From Aureibacter tunicatorum (GTDB lineage Bacteria > Bacteroidota > Bacteroidia > Cytophagales > Cyclobacteriaceae): a DNA stretch of 64,000 nucleotides. Below, in pieces: positions 10,357 to 18,763 of the stretch (positions are counted from its first letter, which is position 1; every line of letters begins with the position of its first letter). The position numbers were made by a program, and so were the translations under genes. Below the pieces are notes generated by a model. It saw nothing but the letters and a program-made list of their open reading frames with translations. It ran no database searches and was not told the DNA's origin. The DNA is taken from positions 248,001 to 312,000 of the forward strand of contig NZ_AP025305.1 in assembly GCF_036492635.1 (NCBI RefSeq), in the 5' to 3' direction.

Positions 10357-10364
10357 TAACTTTG
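10357..10364 (+). promoter_or_regulatory. -7 promoter element TAACTTTG
   Basis: Exact TAnnTTTG word 28 bases before the ATG at 10392, followed by CA as in other promoters of this window. A TTTC at 10331-10334 could be the -33 element, with a 22-base spacer. Confidence 0.55.
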
Positions 10365-10391
10365 CATTAATAACCATTTAGATAATCGGAT

Positions 10392-10628
10392 ATGACAACG
10401 GTATTATTAGGGATAGGATTGATAGGCTTGTTTTTTGTGTTAATGTCTGTGAGACTGATATTTATAAAAAATGGTCAGTTCAAAGGCACTTGCGCTTCGC
10501 AGAGTCCTTTTTTAAACAAGGAAGGCGAGAAATGCGGCTATTGCGGTAAAGAGCCTGAGCATTGCAAAAACAAGAAAACCAACCTTGGCGAAGTAGAAAA
10601 AGTGCTTGCGAAGTTTGAAAAAAACTAG
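10392..10628 (+). CDS. Small membrane-anchored Cys-rich protein, NqrM-like
   Basis: A 78-residue protein with one N-terminal transmembrane helix (residues 3-24) and a short cytosolic or periplasmic tail with five cysteines, GTCASQ and CGYCGKEPEHC. The layout of one helix, then a G-x-C, then a CxxC cluster, resembles NqrM/DUF539, the small iron-delivery factor needed to mature the Na+-translocating NADH:quinone oxidoreductase. The Cys spacing is not identical to classical NqrM, and no nqr gene is in the window, so the assignment is tentative. It has its own promoter-like TAACTTTG. Confidence 0.7.
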   Translation: MTTVLLGIGLIGLFFVLMSVRLIFIKNGQFKGTCASQSPFLNKEGEKCGYCGKEPEHCKNKKTNLGEVEKVLAKFEKN

Positions 10629-10772
10629 TCTTTTTATAAAAATAGAAAAAATTAGTTTCATTTATTTTATATTTTTGGTTGATGATTTCGGACTTTCGAT
10701 TTCATAATCTGCTTAATAATATTATTTTAGTTATTTTTTGGTTAAATTCGGTTTGGATCTTTTGTTAAATAG

Positions 10773-12164
10773 ATGACATTAATAAAATCAATATCGGGTA
10801 TCAGAGGTACCATAGGTGGCGGTGTAGGTGAATCCTTGACGCCTCTTGATATAGTGAAGTTCGCTTCGGCATATGGCACTTGGTTGGCTAGGAAGACGGA
10901 TAACAAAAAAGTGGTGATAGGTAGAGACGCAAGGCCTTCAGGTGAAATGGTCTCAAGCCTAGTGACATCCACTTTGATAGGTTTGGGATTTGAAGTGATT
11001 GATTTGGGATTGTCTACGACTCCGACGGTGGAAGTTGCTGTTCCTGATGAAAATGCCTCAGGAGGAATTATCTTGACCGCGAGCCATAATCCAGTTCAGT
11101 GGAATGCTCTGAAGCTCCTTAATGAAAAAGGGGAGTTTATTTCAGCTGAGGATGGAAGTGAATTGATCAAAATTGCTGAAGAGGAGGACTTTGAATTCAG
11201 TCCTGTCAAGTCTCTAGGTTCATACCGAAAGGATGATACTTATATTGACAAACATATTGAAAAAATATTGGCGTTGCCATTGGTGGATGTTGAGGCTATT
11301 AAAGAAAGAGATTTCAAAGTAGCTATTGATTGTGTCAACTCTTCCGGTGGGATAGCTTTGCCAAAGTTATTGAAAGCATTGGGCGTTGAGCAAGTAGGAG
11401 AGTTTTTCTGTGAGCCTACTGGTTTATTCCCTCATAACCCAGAGCCATTGCCGGAGAATTTAATTCAATTCTCCAATGAAGTGGATAACGGGCATTACGA
11501 TTTAGGTATTGTAGTGGACCCTGATGTGGACAGGTTGGCTTTGATCAATGAGGATGGGACTCCTTTCGGAGAAGAGTATACTCTAGTCGCTGTTGCGGAT
11601 TATGTATTGGCAAACACTCCTGGCAATACCTCATCCAACCTTTCATCAACAAGAGCATTAAGAGACGTTACAGAAAAGTACGGTTGCGAATATTCTGCTT
11701 CTGCTGTTGGAGAAGTTAATGTTGTGACTAAAATGAAAGAAACGAATGCTGTGATTGGAGGCGAAGGAAATGGAGGCGTGATTTATCCTGCTTTGCACTA
11801 CGGAAGAGATGCGATGGTGGGTATCGCTTTATTCTTGTCTCATCTGGCTAAATTCGGCAAGTCGATTTCTTTCTTGAGATCTAAGTACCCTAACTATCAT
11901 ATCTCAAAGAATAAGATTGAATTAACGCCTGATTTGGATGTGGACATGATATTGGAGCGTATTAAAAACAAGTATGCATCTAATCCAATAATTGATATCG
12001 ATGGCGTGAAAATAGAGTTTGACAAAAGTTGGGTGCATCTAAGAAAGTCAAACACAGAGCCTATTATAAGAATATATTCAGAGTCTGATTCAGAGGCTAC
12101 TGCTGATCATTTGGCTAATAAGATAATACAGGATATTAAAGAAGTTTTGACTGAGAAAGTTTGA
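10773..12164 (+). CDS. glmM: Phosphoglucosamine mutase / alpha-D-phosphohexomutase
   Basis: Alpha-D-phosphohexomutase of 463 residues, probably converting glucosamine-6-phosphate to glucosamine-1-phosphate for UDP-GlcNAc and peptidoglycan synthesis. Domain order is typical: N-terminal SGIRGTIGG, the phosphoserine loop TASHNP with S104, the metal-binding loop DPDVDR (249-254), the sugar-specificity loop GGEGNGG (329-335), and the C-terminal phosphate-binding RKSNTEPIIRIY. Bacteroidota use this version as GlmM, but a phosphomannomutase or phosphoglucomutase activity cannot be excluded from sequence alone. The gene is monocistronic, with an intrinsic terminator just downstream. Confidence 0.88.
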   Translation: MTLIKSISGIRGTIGGGVGESLTPLDIVKFASAYGTWLARKTDNKKVVIGRDARPSGEMVSSLVTSTLIGLGFEVIDLGLSTTPTVEVAVPDENASGGIILTASHNPVQWNALKLLNEKGEFISAEDGSELIKIAEEEDFEFSPVKSLGSYRKDDTYIDKHIEKILALPLVDVEAIKERDFKVAIDCVNSSGGIALPKLLKALGVEQVGEFFCEPTGLFPHNPEPLPENLIQFSNEVDNGHYDLGIVVDPDVDRLALINEDGTPFGEEYTLVAVADYVLANTPGNTSSNLSSTRALRDVTEKYGCEYSASAVGEVNVVTKMKETNAVIGGEGNGGVIYPALHYGRDAMVGIALFLSHLAKFGKSISFLRSKYPNYHISKNKIELTPDLDVDMILERIKNKYASNPIIDIDGVKIEFDKSWVHLRKSNTEPIIRIYSESDSEATADHLANKIIQDIKEVLTEKV

Positions 12165-12192
12165 GCTTAAAGTATAAGATATAGTTGAAAAG

Positions 12193-12224
12193 CCGGTCAT
12201 AAGTTTATTTTGATCGGTTTTTTT
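12193..12224 (+). terminator. Intrinsic terminator after glmM
   Basis: Stem CCGGTCA / TGATCGG (one G-T pair), 11-base loop, then seven T residues. Confidence 0.85.
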
Positions 12225-12250
12225 ATGAGCAATTAAAAAAGTGCGGGCAT

Positions 12251-12274
12251 AAAAAAAGCCGCCATATAGGCAGC
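12251..12274 (-). terminator. Intrinsic terminator of the tRNA-Arg pair
   Basis: On the minus strand GCTGCC-TATAT-GGCGGC (one T-G pair) is followed by a run of seven T. It lies 13 bases past the 3' end of the promoter-distal tRNA, facing the glmM terminator. Confidence 0.85.
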
Positions 12275-12286
12275 TTTTAAATTTTG

Positions 12287-12360
12287 TGACCTCGTTAGGA
12301 TTCAAACCTAAAACCTCTTGAGCCGTAATCAAGTGCTCTATTCAGTTGAGCTACGAGGCC
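12287..12360 (-). tRNA. tRNA-Arg (anticodon ACG), copy 2 (promoter-distal)
   Basis: A 74-base cloverleaf: acceptor GGCCTCG / CGAGGTC (G2-U71 wobble), D-stem GCTC/GAGC, anticodon stem CTTGA/TCAAG with loop TTACGGC giving anticodon ACG (A34 becomes inosine after TadA editing, to read CGN), variable loop AGGTT, T-stem TTAGG/CCTAA and discriminator A. CCA is not encoded. ArgRS identity bases A20 and C35 are present. The D-loop reads AACTGAATA and the T-loop TTTGAAT, so position 19 is A and 56 is U instead of G19/C56, and 15-48 is A-U. Sequence is identical to the copy at 12398-12471. Confidence 0.97.
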
Positions 12361-12397
12361 ATCGCAATGCGCAAAGATCTTATTATTGTATAATTAG

Positions 12398-12471
12398 TGA
12401 CCTCGTTAGGATTCAAACCTAAAACCTCTTGAGCCGTAATCAAGTGCTCTATTCAGTTGAGCTACGAGGCC
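12398..12471 (-). tRNA. tRNA-Arg (anticodon ACG), copy 1 (promoter-proximal)
   Basis: Identical over all 74 bases to the neighbouring copy, separated from it by a 37-base spacer. It has the same unusual A15, A19, U48 and U56. The mature 5' end is 19 bases from the -7 element of a clear promoter, so both tRNAs are probably one short transcript processed into two molecules. Confidence 0.97.
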
Positions 12472-12489
12472 ATTGCGTAATTGCGGATG

Positions 12490-12520
12490 CAAATATAGTC
12501 TTATTTTTTGTAAGAACAAA
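12490..12520 (-). promoter_or_regulatory. Promoter of the tandem tRNA-Arg genes
   Basis: Read on the minus strand: TTTG (12520-12517), a 19-base spacer, then TATATTTG (12497-12490). This is an exact match to the Bacteroidota -33/-7 consensus, just upstream of the first tRNA. Confidence 0.85.
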
Positions 12521-12670
12521 TTATTCGATCATTTTTTGATTGCTTGGATGATAATGATTGAAAAATTTTTATAGAAAATATTCAACTTATTTTGATAGCC
12601 TGATTTTTTATTTCAATTCTTTTAACAAAACTAATCCTCTGATATTTAGGGCTACATAAGCAAAAAATAT

Positions 12671-12678
12671 TATCTTTG
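12671..12678 (+). promoter_or_regulatory. -7 promoter element TATCTTTG
   Basis: Exact TAnnTTTG word, followed by CA, 37 bases before the ATG at 12715. A TTTA at 12645-12648 is a weak -33 candidate. Confidence 0.6.
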
Positions 12679-12714
12679 CATATTCTATCACTTTTAGCGT
12701 ATATAATTTTTGAT

Positions 12715-13455
12715 ATGAAAAGAATTTTCTTAGCGATAGCATTGGTGCTTTCATTAGTAACGTTTGGCTTTGGACAAGACGTAGAAGGGACGAGTGAAAA
12801 AACCATAAACGAAAAACTAGGAATGCCCAACTTGCCGGGAGACTTTTTAGTTGAGTTTGGTTGGAATTTTATAAACAATAAGCCTTCTGATTTTAATTAT
12901 GATTTTTGGAATTCAAGATCATTTAATGTCGCTTATCTTTATGAAATTCCCCTAGCAGGCAAATCCTCAAAGTTTTCTTTCCACCCAGGTTTAGCCATAA
13001 GTGTTGAAAGTTTGGGAATGGGAACTAATCAGACTTTAGGACTGAATTCTGGTGGGGATACAGAGTTTATCAGCATTTCCGGATCGGACTATGGTTCTGT
13101 GAGAAAGTCGCTTGTAAGAGCAACGTATTTGGATATACCTTTGGAGTTTAGGTACAGCACAAGAGGTTATAACAATCCAAAGGGTTTTAAAGTAGCTGTT
13201 GGTGGTAAATTTGGTTATTTGGTTGGAGCTAAAACGAAGATCAAGCATAATCAAGACGGACAGACAAAAATTGAGAAGAAAAAGGAGAGGTTTAATATCA
13301 GCGAATTTAGATACGGGATTTACGGCAGAGTAGGTTTTGGTTGGATAAATGTCTTCTATTATCAAAATCTTAACTCATTCTTTGATACTGGAAAAGTAGT
13401 AGGAGGCACGGACATGAGTACTTCAGAAGTAGGATTAAGCTTCTCATTGTTCTAA
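12715..13455 (+). CDS. Outer-membrane beta-barrel protein
   Basis: Exported protein of 246 residues with a signal peptide (MKRIFLAIALVLSLVTFGFGQ). Alternating hydrophobic strands such as YLDIPLEFRYS and FKVAVGGKFGYLVGAKT, and a C-terminal phenylalanine (VGLSFSLF), are typical of the PorT-like/OMP beta-barrel families of Bacteroidota. The frame opens further upstream, but ATG 12715 is immediately before the signal peptide and downstream of the promoter element. Nothing in the sequence shows a ligand or enzymatic role. Confidence 0.82.
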   Translation: MKRIFLAIALVLSLVTFGFGQDVEGTSEKTINEKLGMPNLPGDFLVEFGWNFINNKPSDFNYDFWNSRSFNVAYLYEIPLAGKSSKFSFHPGLAISVESLGMGTNQTLGLNSGGDTEFISISGSDYGSVRKSLVRATYLDIPLEFRYSTRGYNNPKGFKVAVGGKFGYLVGAKTKIKHNQDGQTKIEKKKERFNISEFRYGIYGRVGFGWINVFYYQNLNSFFDTGKVVGGTDMSTSEVGLSFSLF

Positions 13456-13482
13456 TCATTAGAACATATTATAAAATATTAG

Positions 13483-13513
13483 GCAACAATTCTTGAGATT
13501 GTTGCTTTTTTTA
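13483..13513 (+). terminator. Intrinsic terminator after the beta-barrel gene
   Basis: GCAACAAT and ATTGTTGC form an 8-bp stem around a short loop, followed by an eight-base T-run. Confidence 0.88.
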
Positions 13514-13657
13514 TCTTTGTTAATTTTTCTTATGCTAGGGAAATTATATTAACTTAGCAGCTATAATTGCAGACTAATTGAGTTGTGATATCGGGATTTG
13601 GCGTATATTATTTTGATAAAGCGCTGTTTCTGACACAATGCTTCTAAATAAAAAAAC

Positions 13658-14131
13658 ATGGGATATCATAAAATAGACAAGACTGATAGAAAAATCTTGA
13701 ATATTCTCCAGAAGAGTGCCAAGATTACTAATGCTCAGCTTTCAAAAGAAATAGGCTTGTCTCCCGCGCCAACATTGGAGAGAGTAAAGAAGTTGGAGCA
13801 AACAGGTATTATCAAGAGCTATCATGCCCAGCTTGATCCTGCTAAGATAGGTTTGGGAGTGAGCACTTTTGTGTTGGTGACTTTGGCGGGTCACAATAAA
13901 GAGAATATTGATAAGTTCTTGGATAACATCAATCAGATAGAGGAGGTGATAGAATGCCATCATATCACGGGCTCTGGAGATTTTATATTGAAAGTCATAG
14001 CAAAGGATATTGCGAGTTATCAGCAAGTGATGCTTGAAAAGGTAAGCGATATATCGGTGGTTGATAATTTATCGTCAATGGTTGTGCTTTCAACGTTAAA
14101 GGATAGCAAAGCTTTGCCAATTCCTGAATAA
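13658..14131 (+). CDS. Lrp/AsnC-family transcriptional regulator
   Basis: A 157-residue DNA-binding protein: N-terminal winged HTH (LDxTDRKILNILQ-type start, then ITNAQLSKEIGLSPAPTLERVKKLE, residues about 9-55) and a C-terminal RAM/ligand-binding domain (LGVSTFVLVTLAG ... ECHHITGSGDFILKV). Such proteins form octamers and respond to amino acids. The gene is alone, with the next gene 123 bases downstream beyond a terminator, so its target is not evident from context. Confidence 0.93.
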   Translation: MGYHKIDKTDRKILNILQKSAKITNAQLSKEIGLSPAPTLERVKKLEQTGIIKSYHAQLDPAKIGLGVSTFVLVTLAGHNKENIDKFLDNINQIEEVIECHHITGSGDFILKVIAKDIASYQQVMLEKVSDISVVDNLSSMVVLSTLKDSKALPIPE

Positions 14132-14141
14132 AATATATTGC

Positions 14142-14189
14142 AAAGGAGCGCTGACTTGATAAATATACAGGTAACAGGGCTCCTTTTTT
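14142..14189 (+). terminator. Intrinsic terminator after the Lrp gene
   Basis: AAAGGAGC pairs with GCTCCTTT across a long loop that contains a smaller CTG/CAG helix, then T residues. Confidence 0.7.
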
Positions 14190-14254
14190 CCTTCCTAGTT
14201 TTCAGATTCATCCAAAAATCATAATTTAGCGAAAGTTTAACTATAAGCTCCTCA

Positions 14255-14764
14255 ATGATGAATCAGATCAATAATCAAATCTTAAGCCAAGTACAGAGCG
14301 AACAAAAAATTAGAAGAATTTCTTATCAAATTCTCGAGAGCAATTTTGAGGAGGAAGAGATTTTTATCGCTGGAATAGATGGAACTGGCTATGCTTTTGC
14401 AGAGCTATTGACACAAGCTTTGTCAAGCATCACAAGCAAGGATATCAAATTGGTGAAAATCAGCATAGATAAGAAGAACCCTATAGATAGTCAAATTATC
14501 ATCGATGAAAAGGTTGAGTCGATGAAAGGAAAAGTGTTGATAGTAGCGGATGATGTGCTAAATTCTGGCAAGACGCTTTTGCATAGCTTGAAGCCTTTTC
14601 TAGAGATTCCATTGAAGAAAATCGAAATAGCTGTGTTGGTCAATAGAAGTCACACAAGATTCCCAGTTGCCCCAGCATATAGTGGCTTGGAACTTTCGAC
14701 TACTATGAGCGAACATATAGAAGTGGAGATTAAAGACGGAAAAGCGGTGGCTTATCTGCATTAA
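14255..14764 (+). CDS. PyrR-like phosphoribosyltransferase-family protein
   Basis: A 169-residue type I phosphoribosyltransferase fold. The PRPP-binding motif VLIVADDVLNSGKT occupies residues 94-107, and the C-terminal AVLVNRSHTRFPVAPAYSGLELSTT closely follows the PyrR pattern (AVLVDRGHRELPI...). PyrR proteins are uracil phosphoribosyltransferases that also regulate pyr operons in some phyla; no pyr gene is nearby here, so a salvage or regulatory role is open. Two ATG codons in tandem open the frame (14255 and 14258). Confidence 0.8.
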   Translation: MMNQINNQILSQVQSEQKIRRISYQILESNFEEEEIFIAGIDGTGYAFAELLTQALSSITSKDIKLVKISIDKKNPIDSQIIIDEKVESMKGKVLIVADDVLNSGKTLLHSLKPFLEIPLKKIEIAVLVNRSHTRFPVAPAYSGLELSTTMSEHIEVEIKDGKAVAYLH

Positions 14765-14861
14765 TATATTTTTTACAAGCGAAAGTCAACTTTATCTGCA
14801 TTGACCGGTTTAAGGCAATAAGGTATTGATGGTTAGTAGCGAATAAACTTTTAAAAGTATC

Positions 14862-15683
14862 ATGTCTGTTCATAAGAAAGAAGTAAAGAGAAAGGTAACA
14901 ACGCATAGGTTGAAGGAAATGAAAGCCGCAGGGGAGAAAATCAGCATGCTTACAGCTTACGACTTCTCAATGGCTAGAATTTTGGATAATGCGGGAATAG
15001 ATGTTTTATTAGTGGGAGATTCTGCGTCAAATGTTATGGCTGGACATGAGACTACTTTGCCGATTACATTGGATCAGATGATTTACCATGCGTGTTCGGT
15101 AGTGAAGGGTGTTGACAGGGCATTGATTGTTGTTGATATTCCTTTTGGTTCATATCAGGGAGATTCTAGAGAGGCCTTGAAATCAGCCATAAGAATTATG
15201 AAGGAATCGGGAGCTCATGCGGTAAAAGTAGAAGGTGGCGAGGATATTATAGGTTCTGTGGATAGAATATTAAGCGCAGGAATTCCTGTCATGGGACATT
15301 TAGGTTTGACTCCTCAATCGATTTATAAGTTTGGAACTTATTCTGTCAGAGCGAAAGAAGAAGAGGAAGCTGACAAGTTGATAAGCGATGCGAAGTTATT
15401 GGAAGAAGCAGGTTGTTTTGCATTGGTTTTGGAGAAAATTCCTGCAGACTTGGCAAAAAAAGTAGCGGAGTCTATTAGCATTCCTGTGATTGGTATCGGA
15501 GCAGGTTCTGATTGCGACGGACAAGTTTTAGTGGTTCATGACATGTTGGGTATCAATAATGAATTCAAACCAAGGTTTTTAAGAAAGTATGCTAATTTGC
15601 ATGAGGTTATGACACATGCTGTGAGCAATTATATAGAGGATGTGAAAACAGGAAACTTTCCTTCAGATACTGAGAGTTATTAA
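14862..15683 (+). CDS. panB: 3-methyl-2-oxobutanoate hydroxymethyltransferase
   Basis: Makes ketopantoate from alpha-ketoisovalerate and 5,10-methylene-tetrahydrofolate in pantothenate/CoA synthesis. Length 273 matches the family. Visible signatures: [43 protein letters not shown] (metal/substrate loop), [25 protein letters not shown] and [24 protein letters not shown]. It is followed by a strong terminator. Its substrate links it to branched-chain amino acid metabolism, but no ilv gene is in the window. Confidence 0.97.
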   Translation: MSVHKKEVKRKVTTHRLKEMKAAGEKISMLTAYDFSMARILDNAGIDVLLVGDSASNVMAGHETTLPITLDQMIYHACSVVKGVDRALIVVDIPFGSYQGDSREALKSAIRIMKESGAHAVKVEGGEDIIGSVDRILSAGIPVMGHLGLTPQSIYKFGTYSVRAKEEEEADKLISDAKLLEEAGCFALVLEKIPADLAKKVAESISIPVIGIGAGSDCDGQVLVVHDMLGINNEFKPRFLRKYANLHEVMTHAVSNYIEDVKTGNFPSDTESY

Positions 15684-15713
15684 AGGGTCTTGTTTGTTGC
15701 TAAGATATTAGAG

Positions 15714-15742
15714 CCGATGAATGCGTTTTCATCGGTTTTTTT
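15714..15742 (+). terminator. Intrinsic terminator after panB
   Basis: CCGATGA / TCATCGG stem with short loop and a run of seven T. Confidence 0.9.
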
Positions 15743-15767
15743 ATGATCAGGATAGAAGTGTGTTGGA

Positions 15768-16238
15768 ATGTTTAGAAAGTTATATCAAAAGAATGTTGTG
15801 GCTCCATTGAAAGGAGTATTGAAGAAAGGCGCTAGTCCTCATCAAATGGCTTTGTCTTTGACTTTGGGAGCTATCATAGGTTTGTCTCCCTTGATTGGTT
15901 TGACAACTATTGTCTGTTCATTGCTTTGTTTGTTGTTAGGGTTAAATATTATCAGCGCTAATGTTTCAAATTTTTTAGTATATCCTATTCAACTAATTGT
16001 TTTTATGCCTTTCATGTATTGGGGTGGGAAGATCATGGGTGTTGATCTTGAAGGCATAGACGCTGACCTATTAGCCAGTATGATACTTTCCGATACGATG
16101 ACTTTTTTGAGGAGCTTTGGAAAAGCCTTTGTTGGAGCTCTATTAATTTGGCTTGTTGCATCTATTCCATTTGCCTTGATATGTTACTTGACTATGAAAT
16201 ATTTGATGTTGAAGGTGGGAAAAAAGCTTGCGATTTAA
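15768..16238 (+). CDS. DUF2062-domain membrane protein
   Basis: A 156-residue integral membrane protein. After a basic N terminus comes the DUF2062 signature KGASPHQMALSLTLGAIIGLSPLIG, then three hydrophobic segments (about 31-55, 57-85, 118-145). DUF2062 is often fused to or neighbours glycosyltransferases and acyltransferases; here it stands alone. Function is unknown. Confidence 0.88.
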   Translation: MFRKLYQKNVVAPLKGVLKKGASPHQMALSLTLGAIIGLSPLIGLTTIVCSLLCLLLGLNIISANVSNFLVYPIQLIVFMPFMYWGGKIMGVDLEGIDADLLASMILSDTMTFLRSFGKAFVGALLIWLVASIPFALICYLTMKYLMLKVGKKLAI

Positions 16239-16370
16239 ATTTTTTGAGTATAAAATTCGACAATTCTCCTTATTCCTGTTAAAATATTATTATATTCTTA
16301 TTTAACGTGGTTTAATAATCTTAAAATGTTTAATTTTTGATAACTATTACCCATAAACAAACATTTTACG

Positions 16371-17138
16371 ATGAAAAGATTTTTACTTGTCATAGCCGTA
16401 ATTGCTATGACTTTGTCAGGCTTGCGCGCGCAACGCATTTCTGGTGGTGGATACAGTTACCATTCTTCTCCTTTGAGTAAGGTAAGTATATTCATGAACG
16501 GAGGGATAAGCCAATATCAAGGGGAGGTTTCAAGTTTTTATGGATCAAATCAGTCGCTTAGCCCTATGATTGGTTTTGGATTAGGTTATAATATTAACAA
16601 CCGTTGGAAGATTAGAGGAGAAGGCAATTATTACACGATTCAAGTTGATGATATTCAAGATAATATGCAGCTGGATAGTATGTTGAATGTTGGTTTTTGG
16701 TCTAGAAATTTAGAAGGCTTATTGATGTTGGAGTGGGTTGTTTTTGATGGAATACAAAAAAACAAAGCTTCCAAGTATTTTGATTTAAGAATATTTGCAG
16801 GATTTGGCTTGCAGTTTTCAGACACGAATACCTCAGACAGACAAAATCGTTTGGATTATCAAAGAAGAGATGGCGAGCTATATGAGGGGATGGCTAATAG
16901 AATCGCGCCGATTATACCTGTTGGGGCGAATATTACCTACCATATCACTGATCAAATCTCGATTGCATTGGAAACAAGCTTTAGGTATTTGCTAGATGAT
17001 TATGCTGATGGTTATAGCATTGAAAATTCAGAGATGGATTATTTCTTAATGTCAAATTTGCAATTGACTTATAGGTTTTGGTCACAGAAAGGAAGCTCTT
17101 ACATGTATAACAAATATATAAAGAAGAATCGTAGGTAA
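16371..17138 (+). CDS. Outer-membrane beta-barrel protein of unknown function
   Basis: A 255-residue exported protein with a signal peptide (MKRFLLVIAVIAMTLSGLRAQ) and repeated amphipathic strands (SIFMNGGISQYQGEV, MIGFGLGYNINNRWKIRGEGNY, ISIALETSFRYLLDDYADGY). It resembles the family of Bacteroidota barrels found near gliding or surface genes, such as DUF6089-like proteins, but I do not recognise a specific member. It ends with a basic tail (YIKKNRR), unusual for a barrel that should end in an aromatic strand. It is convergent with nuoC, sharing a terminator. Confidence 0.78.
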   Translation: MKRFLLVIAVIAMTLSGLRAQRISGGGYSYHSSPLSKVSIFMNGGISQYQGEVSSFYGSNQSLSPMIGFGLGYNINNRWKIRGEGNYYTIQVDDIQDNMQLDSMLNVGFWSRNLEGLLMLEWVVFDGIQKNKASKYFDLRIFAGFGLQFSDTNTSDRQNRLDYQRRDGELYEGMANRIAPIIPVGANITYHITDQISIALETSFRYLLDDYADGYSIENSEMDYFLMSNLQLTYRFWSQKGSSYMYNKYIKKNRR

Positions 17139-17164
17139 TATTTATTGGTTGTCTATTTAATAAC

Positions 17165-17203
17165 AAAAGCCCAAGGTTTAATCTCTGAACTTTGGGCTTT
17201 TTT
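17165..17203. terminator. Bidirectional terminator between the barrel gene and nuoC
   Basis: AAAAGCCCAAGG / CTTTGGGCTTTT (one G-T pair) has A/T tracts on both sides, so it can stop transcripts from both directions. Confidence 0.9.
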
Positions 17204-17208
17204 ATGAT

Positions 17209-17706
17209 TTAATATTCAACGGTTATGCCATGATATTTTTCTTGGTGCTCATAATCTTTTCTTAGTGGGTGGCCTTCCCAATCATTCGGTAATAATATTC
17301 TTCTTAGATCAGGATGTCCTTCAAAATATATTCCGAGCAAGTCAAATGCTTCCCTTTCGTGCCAAAGAGCTGTCTTCCAAATGTGACTGACAGTTTGAAC
17401 TGTTGGCTTTTCAATATCCCGATCCAGTTTTACTTTGATCATTAGATGGATATCAAACGGAATGGAGTAAAGGTTGTAGATAACCTCTAGCGAATTTTCT
17501 TTTGGTCCATTGTCCAGTCCTGTTAGAGAAGATAAACTGTCAAAATAAGTTCTTTCATCTCTATACAGAAAATCGCATAGCTCTATTAAAAACTCTTCAT
17601 GGATTTCAATGCAAATGGGGTGAGAGTTTTCACTGATATCGATTATTTTATCATCACCAAACGTTTCTTTGATGATATTTATGATCGTTTCTGTTTGTTC
17701 GTTCAT
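17209..17706 (-). CDS. nuoC: NADH-quinone oxidoreductase subunit C
   Basis: A 165-residue peripheral-arm subunit of complex I. The 30-kDa-subunit signature is present: WHEREAFDLLGIYFEGHPDLRRILLPNDWEG followed by HPLRKDYE. It is the single-domain form, not the NuoCD fusion. It lies 5 bases after nuoB on the same strand, but the operon ends here: a bidirectional terminator and an opposing barrel gene follow where nuoD would be expected. Confidence 0.95.
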   Translation of the reverse strand: MNEQTETIINIIKETFGDDKIIDISENSHPICIEIHEEFLIELCDFLYRDERTYFDSLSSLTGLDNGPKENSLEVIYNLYSIPFDIHLMIKVKLDRDIEKPTVQTVSHIWKTALWHEREAFDLLGIYFEGHPDLRRILLPNDWEGHPLRKDYEHQEKYHGITVEY

Positions 17707-17711
17707 AATGC

Positions 17712-18233
17712 TTAATCAATGTCTTTAGAAAGAAGTTTTTCAATAGCCTTAGGAGCCATTAGCGTTTCTTTGCGGATTTTTTCTTGAAGTTTGATGAAAC
17801 CGCCGATTAAGGCTTCAGGTCTAGGGGGACATCCAGGGACATATACATCAACAGGAATAATTCTATCCACTCCTTTTACAACATGGTAGCCATGTTCCCA
17901 GTAAGGTCCGCCACAATTGGAACATGACCCCATTGAAATTACGTATCTTGGCTCTGGCATTTGCTCATAAAGTCTTCTTACCCTGTCGGCCATTTTAAAT
18001 GTAACCGTTCCCGCGACGATCATGACATCGGATTGTCTTGGGGAAGGTCTTGGTATAACGCCTATTCTATCCAAGTCGTAACCTGAAGCATAGGTGGCCA
18101 TCATTTCAATTGCGCAACATGCTAGTCCGAATCCCATTGGCCATAATGAGGAGAGTCTGGCCCAATTGATTAGGTCGTCGACTTTGGTGATAATGACACC
18201 TCCTTGGTTGAATTTCTGATCTAGCAATCCCAT
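17712..18233 (-). CDS. nuoB: NADH-quinone oxidoreductase subunit B
   Basis: Carries the terminal N2 [4Fe-4S] cluster of complex I that passes electrons to quinone. The four ligand cysteines are visible as the tandem C39-C40 ([10 protein letters not shown]), C104 ([10 protein letters not shown]) and C135 ([10 protein letters not shown]). Its 173 residues are the normal length. It sits between nuoA (50-base gap) and nuoC (5-base gap). Confidence 0.97.
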   Translation of the reverse strand: MGLLDQKFNQGGVIITKVDDLINWARLSSLWPMGFGLACCAIEMMATYASGYDLDRIGVIPRPSPRQSDVMIVAGTVTFKMADRVRRLYEQMPEPRYVISMGSCSNCGGPYWEHGYHVVKGVDRIIPVDVYVPGCPPRPEALIGGFIKLQEKIRKETLMAPKAIEKLLSKDID

Positions 18234-18283
18234 GATTAATGATTTTGATGTAATGATAGCTTATTTCAATGTTTCGCTATAAG

Positions 18284-18763
18284 CTAAGCCGATTTCGAAT
18301 ACTTTTTGTTTAAGTTCTCATACAGTTGTTGAGGAACAGGAGAATTAGTTTCAGGAAGACTGATATCAGGCTTTTCCCATTCCAAAAACCCTTTTGCCCA
18401 TGCGTATGCCAGTCCTAGAATTAGTATGAAAATAAAAGTGAACATTTCAGCGATGGAAAACCATGCCCAAAGACCATTGGTCTCTGTGATTAATTCTTCC
18501 CTGCCAAATACCACTGCCCAAGGAAATATAAAGACAATTTCCACATCGAATAAGATGAACAGTATAGCAACAATGTAAAACCTCATGTTGAATTTTCCCC
18601 AAGCACCTTGCACAGGGTCCTCTCCACACTCATACGTTGTGAGCTTTTCTTCGTTCGGTCTGTTTGGCCTAAGCATAAAGGCTGTAAACAAGCCTCCAAG
18701 GGCGAAGACTATGCTTCCAATAATATATAAGAGTATTTCTCCAAAAGTTGATATTTGTTCCAT
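18284..18763 (-). CDS. nuoA: NADH-quinone oxidoreductase subunit A
   Basis: Membrane-arm subunit with three transmembrane helices. The signature RPNRPNEEKLTTYECGEDPVQGAW with Y-E-C-G is in the first loop, and RFYIVAILFILFDVEIVFIFPWAVV in the second helix. I start at the ATG at 18763 (MEQISTFGEI); the frame continues upstream only to a TTG at 18835. The C terminus is about 40 residues longer than E. coli NuoA, with a Pro/Lys-rich tail. First gene of a nuoABC cluster. Confidence 0.95.
   Translation of the reverse strand: MEQISTFGEILLYIIGSIVFALGGLFTAFMLRPNRPNEEKLTTYECGEDPVQGAWGKFNMRFYIVAILFILFDVEIVFIFPWAVVFGREELITETNGLWAWFSIAEMFTFIFILILGLAYAWAKGFLEWEKPDISLPETNSPVPQQLYENLNKKYSKSA

Noticed and set aside
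12287-12471. Repeat array or CRISPR-like structure
   Set aside because: The two 74-base direct repeats are complete tRNA genes; there are only two and the spacer is an ordinary intergenic stretch.
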